Below are positions 1 to 9,724 of a DNA stretch of 64,000 nucleotides, in pieces. How positions within the stretch are numbered: position 1 is the stretch's first letter; each line of letters starts with the position of its first letter. This stretch comes from Kalaharituber pfeilii (taxonomy: Eukaryota; Ascomycota; Pezizomycetes; Pezizales; Pezizaceae): contig WHUZ01000006.1 in assembly GCA_015179045.1 (NCBI GenBank), positions 1,612,001 through 1,676,000 on the forward strand. The letters are read 5' to 3'. The notes beneath the pieces were generated by a model. The model did no database searches, was not told where the DNA came from, and worked only from the letters and a program-made list of their open reading frames with translations. Position numbers and translations under genes: made by a program.

Positions 1-40
1 CTGCTTTCGCCCTCTCGCTTTCTACCATTTTAATTTCCAA

Positions 41-3000
41 ATGGTCCAAGACTCCGACTCCTCCTCTTCCACAACCTCTACTTCTACTACTACCACTTGG
101 CACCTGCCAGCGTACAAGATAGATGACTTCACCAAATTATCTGGCCAGTCCAACTATCAAACCTGGGCAGCGCAAGCTAAAATACACCTGGAAACAGTAG
201 AAGTTTGGGACATTGTTGAAGGGAGCGAAACCAAGCCTACCTCCGATCCTCACAATAATTGGAAAAGAAAAAACAACTTCGCAAAGTCGCTCCTATTGCG
301 AATGGTAGAGGATCAACATACCCATTTGATCTCACAGAATGAAACGGCTGCTACAGCATGGAAAGCGATTGAGGATAAATTTGACCGCAAGAATGTCGTA
401 TCGGTCTTCACCTCCCTCTTCGTCATACTCGACTTCAGGAAGGATGAATCAACCTCTATGATCGAACACATACAGAACTGGGAGGCGAATTGGGACCGGT
501 TTGCCCATAGAATCAACTCCACGAAGGATACCGATGATGCGTACTTACGAGGCTTTAAGTTAGCATGGACGGATGAGAAATTCAAAATGAACCTCCTCAT
601 TCATTCTCTTCCACCATCTAAGCAACAAACAAAAGAAACTCTGCTTGCTCGCCCTGATCTCACCTACAATGATTGCCGGACCTCACTTCTTGAAGGAGAT
701 ACCACTACTTCCTCCGGAAATGCTCTTGTGGCTGGTGATAACAAGAAGCAGAGAAATAAGCCCTCCGGCAAAGGCAAGCAACAGAATAAAGGAAAAGGAA
801 AGGCTGATGTAGGGCCCAATGAATGCAATTGGTGCAAGAAGCAAGGCCTTAACTATATTGGTCATATTCACGCCACCTGCACTCTGCTCAAGGACCATCA
901 GTCAAAACTCACCGCACTCAAAGCCTCAGCAATTGGTACAGCAAATCTCGCCTTCGCCTCTGCCTCCGACTCTGCCTCCGACAGCACCTCCGCCTCTACC
1001 CCCAATCCCTCTGATATCTCGCTTGGTTACGCCATGATTGCCTCTCAACCTCAGGGTAATACTGCACTGAAAAGTGCATTAGACAAAACATATGAGGTAT
1101 GGTTCTTTGACACAGCCGCCTCACACCATATCACCGCTGACTATACCCACCTAGAAAATCCAGTTCTAGCCCGTGTAGGGATTAGAGTTGGAGGTGGTAG
1201 GGTGCTATTTAGTACTCATAAAGGTACAGTCAAGCTGAATGTGGAGGTTGGTGGCCAGGTCATTGAACTTACTCTGTCATCTGTTTTGTATATACCCGGG
1301 TGGAATGAAGGATCTCTTATTTCATGGAATCAAATTGCGGGTTTGAGAAGATTTCGGATAGTTGGCGAAGATGATTGGATTCAAATTAGGAATAAGGCGG
1401 ACAATAAAGTTTGTTTTATTGGAAAACGTGAACATGGTCTCATCCAAGTGCCTGTTTTAGCAAAACACGGAACTGCATATCTCTCCTCCGTCCAATACTG
1501 GCATGAAGCTCTAGGTCATACCTCTCCTCAGCTATGGCCTTCTGCTAAGGAACGATATGTTGATGGTGACTGCATTCCAAAACGCCCATCCTCTTTCTTC
1601 TGCAATACTTGCGCTCAATACAACTCTCAATACAGGACCCCTACCTCCAGAGAAGTCCGTGCGACTACTCTATTTGATCTAATTCATACAGATATCGCCG
1701 GTCCATTTTCGGTCCAATCTCTGGGTGGCAACCTCTACTATATGACCTTTATTGATGATTACTCAAGATATGCTGAAATACGCTTCTTGAGACGCAAGAG
1801 TGAGGCAGTCTACAACCTCAAATCACTCTGCGCAGTAATCTACAATAGAACAGGAAGATATCCTCGTTCCATAAGGTCTGATAGAGGTGGTGAGTATGTC
1901 AATAATGAGTGGAAAGCCTACTGTACTGAAAACGGTATTATCCACGAAACTACTGCTGCCCACTCCCCAGAGTCCAATGGTGTGGCTGAGAGATACAACC
2001 TTACCATTGCAAACATGGTCCGACCTGCTCTTGGAGATGCACCGAAATTCTTATGGTCTGAAGCCTTCAACTGGGCTGTTTACCTTAAGAATCGGCTACC
2101 TCATATGGTACTACAGGGAAAAACACCTTATGAGATTTTCTACAATAAACGACCTCAAATTGGACATCTACGCCCTTTTTACACCAAGTGCTACGTGCAC
2201 ATTCCAGAACAAACTCGTGGTCCTGGCAGCAAACTGGAACCACGTGCACTTGAGGGTCACCTAGTGGGATATCTTCCAAATGAGAAGATGTTCCGCATCT
2301 ACATACCATCCAAACGCTCAGTAGATGCGTATCGACAAGTTCGATTTGTCCCAAATCTCAATACAGTCGACATCGATATCAACCCCTTACCGGCTACATC
2401 TACAGCTATACCTAATGAGCGAGCTGTTTATCCTACAGAACGTCCTGCAACCCCATCTCAACTACCCGCGAATGCTACACAATTGCCCGGAAGTTTCCCG
2501 GAATCTCCATCAGGGCTTCAGGGTAACACATCCGCACCCGCATCTGCATCCGCACCCGCATCCACGTCCGCATCCATGTCCACGCCTATACCTCAATCCT
2601 CTTCTCATCATATCGATGACGCAGTTCATGATGATAATGACATTGGTGGCACTGGTGATGATAATCCTTTCTCTGTACCCTCTCACGAAGGCCGTGACCC
2701 TGACGATTGGTGGAAAGCTCATGGCGCTACATTCCCTGATGCTATTAATGAAATCCACGCTAATAGGCAACTACTTGGGGAGCATTTACGCTCCCTCAAG
2801 GAAAGGGAAGAATCACCACTCGAAGGCCGTTCCACTGCTCCTCATGCACCAATATCTCGCACTCAACCAGAGAGAGCTGCTAAAAAGAATATTGACTACA
2901 AAAAGCTAGCTCAAGGTACTGGCATGATAGCACGAGAACCTGAGACGTACAAAGAAGCCATGGATAGTCTGGACTGTGACAAATGGACCACTGCTATTCA

Positions 3001-4471
3001 AGAGGAATATCAGTCAATACAGGATGCAGGTGTCTGGGATGTTTATGATCTTGCAGATCTGCCTAAAGGACGAAAGGCAGTACATTCGCGTTGGGTATTC
3101 AAGATCAAACTGCAAGCTGATGGTTCTGTTGACAGGTACAAGGCGAGATTGGTAGTGAAAGGGTATAGTCAGAAACCCGGTATTGACTATGAGGAGACGT
3201 TCGCACCTGTTTCTAGGTACGATTCCCTACGTCTTGTCATCGCCCTGGCTGCTATTCTCAACTTGGTACTGGAACAACTGGATATAAAGACAGCGTTTTT
3301 GAATGGTGAATTAGATGAAGAAATTTGGATGCTACCACCCCCTGGCATCGGATTGGAAGGAAAAGTTCTTCGTCTAAAAAAGGCGCTGTATGGGCTCAAA
3401 CAAGCGCCTCTGAAGTGGTATGAAAAGCTATCTTCAGTTCTTGCCGCCCTGGGGTTTGCGCCTCTCCATTTCGACCTCTGTGTTTTTGTGTTCTTCAATA
3501 CCAATCGCAGAACAATTCTTGTAGTATATGTTGATGATTTGACAATTGCTGGTACACGTGAGGACTTGGAGCTTTTGATTAAGCATCTAAAGAATCACTT
3601 CACTGTAACAGTGAAAGGTCAACTTCAATGGATACTAGGTATTGAAGTTCACCAAGATAGAGAGAGCATTAACCTTAGCCAATCACAGTACGTCGAGCAA
3701 ATTCTACGCCGATTTGGAATGGAGTCATCTCGTCCAGTCTCCACTCCCCTTGATCCCAAGAACAGACTCCAGAAGGCCTCTTCAGATGATCAAGCAGTTG
3801 ATACAACTCGATATCAGCAGATGATCGGCTCACTCATGTATTTGGTTACTGGCACACGTCCTGATTTGGCTCATACTGTCTCTCTCCTCTCTCAGTTTTC
3901 GTCGCATCCTCTTGAGGTTCATCATACAGCTGTCAAAAGGGTCTTCCGCTATCTCTCCGGTACTCGTCATTGGAACCTACGTTATCCACGTAGTGCTAGT
4001 GGTCAGTTATCACTTGTTGGATACTCTGACGCCTCATATGCTTCTTGTTTAGATACTCGTCGTTCTTGGTCTGGGTATGCCTTCATGCTCAGCGGCTGTC
4101 TTATCTCCTGGGGATCAAAAAAGCAGAATTGCGTCACCACTTCTACAACGGAAGCTGAGTACGTAGCTCTGTCCCTCACAGCACGACAGGCGATCTGGTA
4201 CAAGAATGGCTTTAAAGAACTCGGTCTCGACATACCAATTCATCTGTGGTGTGATAATACTGCCTCAATTGGTATATCAAGCAATCCGGTCCTTCATCAA
4301 AAGACAAAGCATATAGATATCCACTACCACTATACACGAGAACGTCTGGTTTATGGCGACTTTACCTTGGAATACTTGGAGACTGATGAAAACCCTGCTG
4401 ACCTCTGTACAAAACCTCTCGAGCTATGGAAGCATAGCAAGTTCTCTCAACAACTTGGCTGCAATGTCTGA
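41..4471 (+). CDS. Ty1/copia retrotransposon Gag-Pol polyprotein, intact
   Basis: Single 1476-residue open frame. Gag occupies about the first 300 residues and ends in an extended zinc knuckle (C-x2-C-x9-H-x4-C, about residues 262-280). The protease active site is FDTAAS (about residue 354). Integrase follows with an HHCC zinc site (HEALGH...CNTC) and the DDE triad in HTDIAG, RSDRGGEY and SPESNGVAERYN. Reverse transcriptase shows the copia order: LDIKTAFLNGEL, then VVYVDDL as catalytic YVDD. RNase H closes the protein with GYSDASYA, TTEAEYVAL and LWCDNTASI. Integrase before RT defines copia rather than gypsy. Gag and Pol share one frame, so no frameshift is needed. The ATG at 41 is the first in frame; the 5' LTR must lie left of the window. 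With no internal stop it may be recently active. Family assignment is secure; activity is inference. Confidence 0.96.
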   Translation: MVQDSDSSSSTTSTSTTTTWHLPAYKIDDFTKLSGQSNYQTWAAQAKIHLETVEVWDIVEGSETKPTSDPHNNWKRKNNFAKSLLLRMVEDQHTHLISQNETAATAWKAIEDKFDRKNVVSVFTSLFVILDFRKDESTSMIEHIQNWEANWDRFAHRINSTKDTDDAYLRGFKLAWTDEKFKMNLLIHSLPPSKQQTKETLLARPDLTYNDCRTSLLEGDTTTSSGNALVAGDNKKQRNKPSGKGKQQNKGKGKADVGPNECNWCKKQGLNYIGHIHATCTLLKDHQSKLTALKASAIGTANLAFASASDSASDSTSASTPNPSDISLGYAMIASQPQGNTALKSALDKTYEVWFFDTAASHHITADYTHLENPVLARVGIRVGGGRVLFSTHKGTVKLNVEVGGQVIELTLSSVLYIPGWNEGSLISWNQIAGLRRFRIVGEDDWIQIRNKADNKVCFIGKREHGLIQVPVLAKHGTAYLSSVQYWHEALGHTSPQLWPSAKERYVDGDCIPKRPSSFFCNTCAQYNSQYRTPTSREVRATTLFDLIHTDIAGPFSVQSLGGNLYYMTFIDDYSRYAEIRFLRRKSEAVYNLKSLCAVIYNRTGRYPRSIRSDRGGEYVNNEWKAYCTENGIIHETTAAHSPESNGVAERYNLTIANMVRPALGDAPKFLWSEAFNWAVYLKNRLPHMVLQGKTPYEIFYNKRPQIGHLRPFYTKCYVHIPEQTRGPGSKLEPRALEGHLVGYLPNEKMFRIYIPSKRSVDAYRQVRFVPNLNTVDIDINPLPATSTAIPNERAVYPTERPATPSQLPANATQLPGSFPESPSGLQGNTSAPASASAPASTSASMSTPIPQSSSHHIDDAVHDDNDIGGTGDDNPFSVPSHEGRDPDDWWKAHGATFPDAINEIHANRQLLGEHLRSLKEREESPLEGRSTAPHAPISRTQPERAAKKNIDYKKLAQGTGMIAREPETYKEAMDSLDCDKWTTAIQEEYQSIQDAGVWDVYDLADLPKGRKAVHSRWVFKIKLQADGSVDRYKARLVVKGYSQKPGIDYEETFAPVSRYDSLRLVIALAAILNLVLEQLDIKTAFLNGELDEEIWMLPPPGIGLEGKVLRLKKALYGLKQAPLKWYEKLSSVLAALGFAPLHFDLCVFVFFNTNRRTILVVYVDDLTIAGTREDLELLIKHLKNHFTVTVKGQLQWILGIEVHQDRESINLSQSQYVEQILRRFGMESSRPVSTPLDPKNRLQKASSDDQAVDTTRYQQMIGSLMYLVTGTRPDLAHTVSLLSQFSSHPLEVHHTAVKRVFRYLSGTRHWNLRYPRSASGQLSLVGYSDASYASCLDTRRSWSGYAFMLSGCLISWGSKKQNCVTTSTTEAEYVALSLTARQAIWYKNGFKELGLDIPIHLWCDNTASIGISSNPVLHQKTKHIDIHYHYTRERLVYGDFTLEYLETDENPADLCTKPLELWKHSKFSQQLGCNV

Positions 4472-4478
4472 GAGAGAG

Positions 4479-4712
4479 TGTTGAAACGGATCATCCCTCA
4501 CATCCCTGTTGTTGTGAAACGTCTATGTAGATCATGTTTACCGCGCGCTTGATGTTGCTTATGCTTATTGTTAGTTCTGCGCTTACATCTATATTTGGTT
4601 TATTTGGATCTTTATTCATGTATATAAGTATGCGATTCTTGCAACTCTTCACTGAATAGACTCAATGATATCGACCTCAGATTCCTTCGCCTGAATACAT
4701 ATCGCCCTCAAC
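4479..4712 (+). repeat. 3' LTR of the copia element, right end uncertain
   Basis: Immediately after the Gag-Pol stop comes a short purine tract (GAGAGAG, 4472-4478), a typical polypurine tract, followed by TGTTGAAACGG, a typical copia LTR start. A TATA-like TATATAAGT lies at 4621. The right border is a guess near CCCTCAAC at about 4712, because the 5' LTR is outside the window and cannot be compared. Confidence 0.6.
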
Positions 4713-4978
4713 TGCGTGAACTCCGTAGGACATATACGTGATATTTGCCTCCCGCTTGAGCCCACTACGGGTACTGCCCATGTTGGCCAACGGAATCACA
4801 ATGCGTGGTATCGGAATTGAAAAAAGACTACACTAACGTATTCGGGCAAGTCGATAGTAGATAGGGCGAGAGTATTTGCAGGGGTTGATTTGACTTTGCA
4901 GGGTTCGATAATTTTGGAGAGAATGCCTCCAGGCGGTTATATATATATTTGGTTGTATACTAGCTAGTAAAATAAGTA

Positions 4979-5856
4979 TCCGGACATGGGATTCTTGCAT
5001 ATTATGCGCTATGCAGAATTTAGCAGTAACTAGCATATTTTCGTATGCTTGGCTATGGGACTAGTCCAAATAATGGAAGATAATGCATCTCCACATACTA
5101 CAAGATATACCCGCTATGAGAAAGCTAAGGTACGTCCCATAAATATACAAATAGTATTTTTGAATAAGACTAATTATCTTAGCGCAATATAAAAAATATT
5201 GACTGGCCGCCATACTCTCCTGACTTCAACCCAATAGAAAAGGTTTGGGGTCTGATGAAGAATAGAATAAATAAGAGAAGTGCACGAGAGTATATTTCTA
5301 CAATAGCACGGATGAAAGAGGTCCTATGTGAAGAATGGGATAAAGTGACAGTGGAAGATATCAATAAAGAGATAGAAAAGCTACTCTCTATTATGGTGAA
5401 ATGTATTAATGCTGGAGGTGGAAACAAGTATGCAGCATAATACTGATATGTACATAAATTAATGCTTGTAACTAATTTATATACCCAATATATAATAGTT
5501 ATTAGACCAACATACTAGTACTAGGAGTCTCTCATTTTGAGCAGCCTTTAGAGTAACCTCCGAAACTGCCTTCTTATTTAGAGCAATCTCTAGAGCAGCC
5601 TCTCAAACAGCCTCTAGAATAGCTTTCAGAACAGCCCTAGAATATTAGAATATTAGTGCTCTCTAATGCTTTGATACTTAAGTTCGTATTGAAGAGACCA
5701 AATTCATTATGTCAGCTGTCCGAATAGCTCTTTACGTAATAAACTTCGGACACTCTTCATGAAATTTGGACTAGTCCCATAGCCAAGCATACGAAAATAT
5801 GCTAGTTACTGCTAAATTCTGCATAGCGCATAATATGCAAGAATCCCATGTCCTAG
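4979..5856 (+). mobile_element. Tc1/mariner-like deleted element with perfect 90-bp TIRs
   Basis: Positions 4982-5071 and 5764-5853 are exact reverse complements over 90 bp. TA dinucleotides flank the element (4977-4978 and 5857-5858), as in Tc1/mariner target duplication. The 878-bp body keeps only the 3' part of a transposase gene, so it is a non-autonomous deletion derivative. The identical arms imply recent movement or conversion. The inner TIR shares GCATATTATGCGCTATGCAG with the element at 5934-8858, so the two are related. Confidence 0.9.
5078..5440 (+). pseudogene. Tc1-like transposase, C-terminal remnant
   Basis: Translation gives the end of a DDE transposase: EDNASPHTTRYTR with the second catalytic Asp, then after a 53-nt intron (5130-5182, GT...AG, branch-like CTAAT) DWPPYSPDFNPIEKVWG, the classic Tc1 D-x-NP-x-E block. 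It ends INAGGGNKYAA just before the stop. The N-terminal DNA-binding part and the first catalytic Asp are missing, so it cannot be active. It sits inside the 90-bp TIR element. Confidence 0.85.
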
Positions 5857-6086
5857 TATTGTTTTATTATATTTACAGTTCTTGGCACACACGTGATCAC
5901 CCGATTAGCTAATCTCAGGCTTCTACTATGATAGCCAGTTTCAAAAGTATTCGGACGCCTGACTAATGCATATTATGCGCTATGCAGCATATGGCATGCA
6001 CTAATCCACTTCTAGACAACGCACTAGCAAAGCTGGGGACAAGAAAGTTAGATTAATGATCGCACAAGATATATGTGCCGTAGCAG

Positions 6087-6190
6087 TTGTTCTGCACCTG
6101 TTTTGACCATCGCTCTGCAGCTGTTTTAGCCGTCATTCCGGCAGATGCTCCAACCGTCGTTTTTGGCAGCTATTTTGACAACTACCGTCT
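6087..6190. repeat. Degenerate ~21-24 bp repeats (left block)
   Basis: Loose repeats of the type GCAGCTGTTTTGACCGTCATT. The same motif continues at 7480-7505 and 8300-8520, so one repeat array in the parent element was split by the nested insertions. Confidence 0.6.
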
Positions 6191-6703
6191 AATGCACATC
6201 GGCTTCGGAAAAGAGAGAAGATTTCTATCGACTATCATACATGTGAAAGAAAAGGAATGCAAGCAATATGACTCAGCGCCATCTGACTGTTGGTTTCGAG
6301 GGTTGCGGAAAAAAAGGCCTAGGGGTTTCCAACCCCCTGTGCCCTTGGCATGCCGAAGGGGCATGCCGAAGGGCACGCCGAAGGACCCCCCAGTCTCTCC
6401 CTCGCGGAGGTTCGAGTAGCTGGGGTTACGGGGTCGGTGGGTGGGTGACTTCTGCGATTTCGTATGGCTTGCGAATCGCAGCGGCTTGAGGAGGGAATGC
6501 AAGGCCTATCCTCCCTCTCTATATAGCACGAGGGCAGCACGTGACTATCTCCCTGTGACTTCCCGAATGGGAAGACCTCTTCTCGTGGCTTGGTGGCGAC
6601 CGTGGAGGCTCTGTTGGTGGCTTGTTGGTGGCTCGGTCACGGGCCTCCGGGCCAGGGTCGCTGTCAAGCCTCGTCCATTAGCCTGCGGCCTAACCGCCAA
6701 ATA
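6191..6703. other. GC-rich spacer inside the 2.9-kb element, no gene
   Basis: Contains a short direct repeat (GCATGCCGAAGGG three times, 6346-6385) and G/T-rich runs. Open frames on both strands here are short, overlap each other and have no recognisable domain. Confidence 0.5.
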
Positions 6704-7473
6704 TTAACTCACTTAAGAGGCAAAACACAAACGCGCGCTAGTGCGTCTTGGCAGGCCTCTTGGCGCCAGTGCGCGTGTACTACCAAGTATGCACAGGCAT
6801 GATCTCAACATAATAGAGATTGATATTCAGAAGGATCTGACCACAGAGATAGGAGACTGGATCAAGGTGATGAATAGACTGGCTTTTGGGTGCTGGAGTG
6901 TAGTTTCCTTTCCAGTCATTAGTGATACTGAGGATGATGGGCCCGAATATGATTTCCGTTGGCAAGCAGATGAGTATTAGAGGAAGAGAAGGAGATACTA
7001 TATTGAGTAGAGATAATGGAGAAGCTGGAAATTAGCCTATGCACCTAGACTTGCACTAGATCACGCACTGCTGAACAGTGAATTTGTTACGGGTTCACTG
7101 CAGGGCGGTCGGTGGATACCGGTACATGAAGTGTGCATATGCAGCGCAAGTGATATGCAAGCCGATGGTAGTAGACGGCGTTATATGTGCTATATGAGCT
7201 ACGCAGAGGACTAGCGAGTATCGCTAGTCAAGTGTCTTTTTAACCTGGCGGATGGTAACTCTCTACGTTTACCAGATCCATTACAACGGTACCTGAACGG
7301 AACAAGAGCATAGCCGTATGATATCTGCGTCTGTGGCAACCTAGAGTTATTGCATACCTGCGGTTAGTAATGCCAAGATTGCGCCAAGAGCGCGCTAGCG
7401 CAATTCCTAGGGCCTGAAGCTCTGCCAAGACCGAACTAGCGCGCGTTTGGGTTTTGCCTCTTAAGTGAGTTAA
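6704..7473. mobile_element. Nested 770-bp MITE
   Basis: The inverted ends TTAACTCACTTAAGAGGCAA (left) and its complement (right) extend about 50 bp to include CAAACGCGCGCTAGT. TA flanks each side (6702-6703, 7474-7475). There is no transposase frame, so it is non-autonomous. Confidence 0.85.
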
Positions 7474-7507
7474 TACGGTATTTTAGCAGCCATTTCAGCA
7501 GCCATTA

Positions 7508-8292
7508 GGCGGATTTTGCAAAGTCCGGTTATTGAAATTCGGTTATTTTCCGGGTAACCATTAGTCATCATAACCGAACCAAAAAACGGCCCAGATTTTG
7601 CAACGTACCTAGGTTATTTCTGCGGTTATTTTTTCGGTTATTTTCCACGCATAACTGCACGCATATTCCACGCATACCGCACGCATATTCGACCTATGGC
7701 GATAACCTCGCGCCGCAAGACCACTTTAGCTGTCGCATCTGCGGCAGCCTTTGTACTTCAAACTGTTGAAGCAAGATTCTCATTGTACTATGAGGATCTC
7801 GGAGGTCCTTCCCAATTTGTTCTTTCAGTAACATTCTGATTTTTTGCCAAAAAGCTCCTTTCTTGCCTTTGACATGCTCCACTTGGTATTCAATGCAAAA
7901 GCGGACTAGATGAAGCTTTTCTTCATCATTGAGTCGAGTACGTAAGTTGTCTGCAGGTGCTGGTGATTGGGTTTGAGGTGCCGGAGATTGAGTTTGCGGT
8001 AAGGACGATGTTGCACGACCACGCCCACGGGATGCTAAAATTGTAGGCGCAGGTGATAGAGAAGGGGTTTGAGAAGACATTTGAGCAAGTAAAAAATATC
8101 AAGATACTTTGGTGTTGATGTAAAGTCCTTAAGCGCACTTTGTGTTTAACCGAATTTATTCTGTTATATAACCGGAAAATTGCCAGAAATTCGGTTAACT
8201 CAGCCACAAACAACACGTTGCTACAGCAACATTGATTATTAATAACCGGAAAATAACCGAATATGAGTTAACCGGACTTTGCAAAATCCGCC
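7508..8292. mobile_element. Nested 785-bp TIR element carrying a small gene
   Basis: Ends GGCGGATTTTGCAAAGTCCG and its complement, with further matching blocks (ATTCGGTTATTTTCCGG) to about 50 bp. TA duplications lie at 7506-7507 and 8293-8294. It inserted into the degenerate repeat of the outer element. It carries the minus-strand frame at 7694-8080. Confidence 0.85.
7694..8080 (-). CDS. Hypothetical small DNA-binding-like protein inside a TIR element
   Basis: 128 residues. The N-terminus is Ser/Pro/Gln-rich and low in complexity (repeated QTQSPAP), with an RGRGR patch that could grip the DNA minor groove. Residues about 53-105 (LNDEEKLHLVRFCIEY...KKGAFWQKIRMLLKEQIG) read as a compact helical domain resembling SANT/Myb or trihelix DNA-binding domains. 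No DDE catalytic block is present. The last 20 residues look unlike the rest and may follow a missed splice site. Known precedent is the Myb-like accessory protein of PIF/Harbinger transposons; whether this is an analogue is inference. I do not recognise a named family. Confidence 0.45.
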   Translation of the reverse strand: MSSQTPSLSPAPTILASRGRGRATSSLPQTQSPAPQTQSPAPADNLRTRLNDEEKLHLVRFCIEYQVEHVKGKKGAFWQKIRMLLKEQIGKDLRDPHSTMRILLQQFEVQRLPQMRQLKWSCGARLSP

Positions 8293-8299
8293 TATTTCA

Positions 8300-8520
8300 C
8301 CAACTGCTTGCTGTTTTTACCATGGTCTCTGTAGCTGCTTTTTACCATTGCTTTTACTGTCATTTTGGCAGCTGTTTTAACCGCCATTTCAGCAACCATT
8401 TCAGCAGCCATTCCGACGGTCATTTCTACAGCTGTTTTGGGTGTCATTTTGGCAGCTGCCTTGACTCGTTTGGTAGCTGTTAGGAATGTCATTTTGACAG
8501 CTGTTTGACAGTCGCTTCCG
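8300..8520. repeat. Degenerate ~21-24 bp repeats (right block)
   Basis: About eight imperfect copies of CAGCTGTTTTNNCNGTCATT. Read on the minus strand they would give an Ala/Val/Lys/Met-rich periodic peptide (AVKMT-type), but a real protein is not supported. Confidence 0.6.
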
Positions 8521-8860
8521 AAGCAGTCATAGGGATCATTCCACTTTTCTTATATCGCTATGAGCTCCACATAATAGTCTCAAGCTGTGTACTTATTTCC
8601 ACCACTTGCATTGCTACATTTAGACATTATTGTTAGTAGTTTACTTATTTCCTTATTATATCCTCCATTCTAACATTATTCCATTCCTATATGAAACCAC
8701 TTTCATCTGCTCTACTGTAACAATCCTTTCCAACCGTTGCACATTTATCTTGTGCGAACTTTGCCGAGTCGGTAGCCTAGAAGTGGATTAGTGTATGCCA
8801 TATGCTGCATAGCGCAAAATATGCATTAGTCAGGCGTCCGAATACTTTTGAAACTGGCTA

Positions 8861-9227
8861 GTACAACCGCCTGGGGACGAGGCTAGCACCGTAAGAAGGT
8901 CAACTCAATGATTAGGAAAGTGGGGAGAAGACCAGAGACCCTGAAAAGCCACGGCGAATAGCATCAGTGCAAGTTCTTTTTCGCTACAATGATAAGAGTC
9001 ATTTGATAACTTAGCGAAAATGAAAGCCACAAGCTACCAGACAGGCATTGGAGTATCTGAATGGACGCTTTGACAGCTTGGTGATGTTATCTTTAGCCAC
9101 CTCACTACATTTCAGACTTTGATAGTACTTATCGTCATTCGTGCCCTTTTGAAACTGAATTGCATGGCAAATGGAAATGATCAGAGTAGCAATCTCGGTA
9201 CGAAAAACGGTAACATTCCGGAAGATA
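8861..9227. other. Intergenic, no gene seen
   Basis: No open frame with a recognisable domain and no clear repeat on either strand. Confidence 0.5.
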
Positions 9228-9369
9228 CAGTAACCTGTAAAAAGTTATCGGCGTAAGTGTTACTCTCATGTAAGTGTTGGTCTCACCCTATTCTGCTTAG
9301 TAAGCTCGTACGGCGTTTGGGTAAGTGTATCATGCAAGCCTAATCCCCAAGACTTTTTGCGGGTCACTG
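9228..9369. mobile_element. 142-bp MITE (family also at 25942)
   Basis: Starts CAGTAACCTGTAAAAAGTTA and ends with the complement of CAGTGACCCGCAAAAAGTCT, flanked by TA on both sides (9226-9227, 9370-9371). The shared inner motif GTAAGTGTATCATGCAA links it to the 193-bp copy at 25942-26134. Confidence 0.7.
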
Positions 9370-9724
9370 TATAACACTTCGCTCTTCCCGCATTTCACGG
9401 ACGCCTTTCTTCTTTTCCTTCTACATTTCAAGACGTTCTTCACCTTTCACCGCGCACCTCGGATCGCTACTTGTGTCTCGCAACCCACCGCAATCGCACA
9501 CCGCACCACACTCCGCTCCCTGTACTCTCGCACTTTACGCCTTAATACGTTATTCTCTCACACACGTCACTCTCGTTTTCGTCCCAAACCGTACTCAGCA
9601 CCCGCGTCCTGCACGAGGAAGGATCGCTCGTACCTCGCAAACTCCCTTATTATATCGGCTATTGACGGTTGGGCCCAGCAACTTGCTTCGTTTGTCTATC
9701 CACCCGCTCGAAAAAGTAATAACA

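Larger units (their letters stand above)
5934..8858. mobile_element. 2.9-kb TIR transposon (Tc1-like ends) hosting two nested elements
   Basis: 82-bp inverted repeats at 5934-6015 and 8777-8858, nearly identical, start GCCAGTTTCAAAAGTATTCG and are bounded by TA on both sides (5932-5933, 8859-8860). No transposase frame is visible. Two other TIR elements (6704-7473 and 7508-8292) sit inside it, so it is older than both. Without them it would be about 1.37 kb. Confidence 0.85.

Noticed and set aside
2325..2909. Second frames within the copia element
   Set aside because: They overlap the intact Gag-Pol frame and show no domain.
8292..8492. Minus-strand AVKMT-rich protein
   Set aside because: It arises from a degenerate short repeat that is split elsewhere by insertions; no conserved domain or start context.
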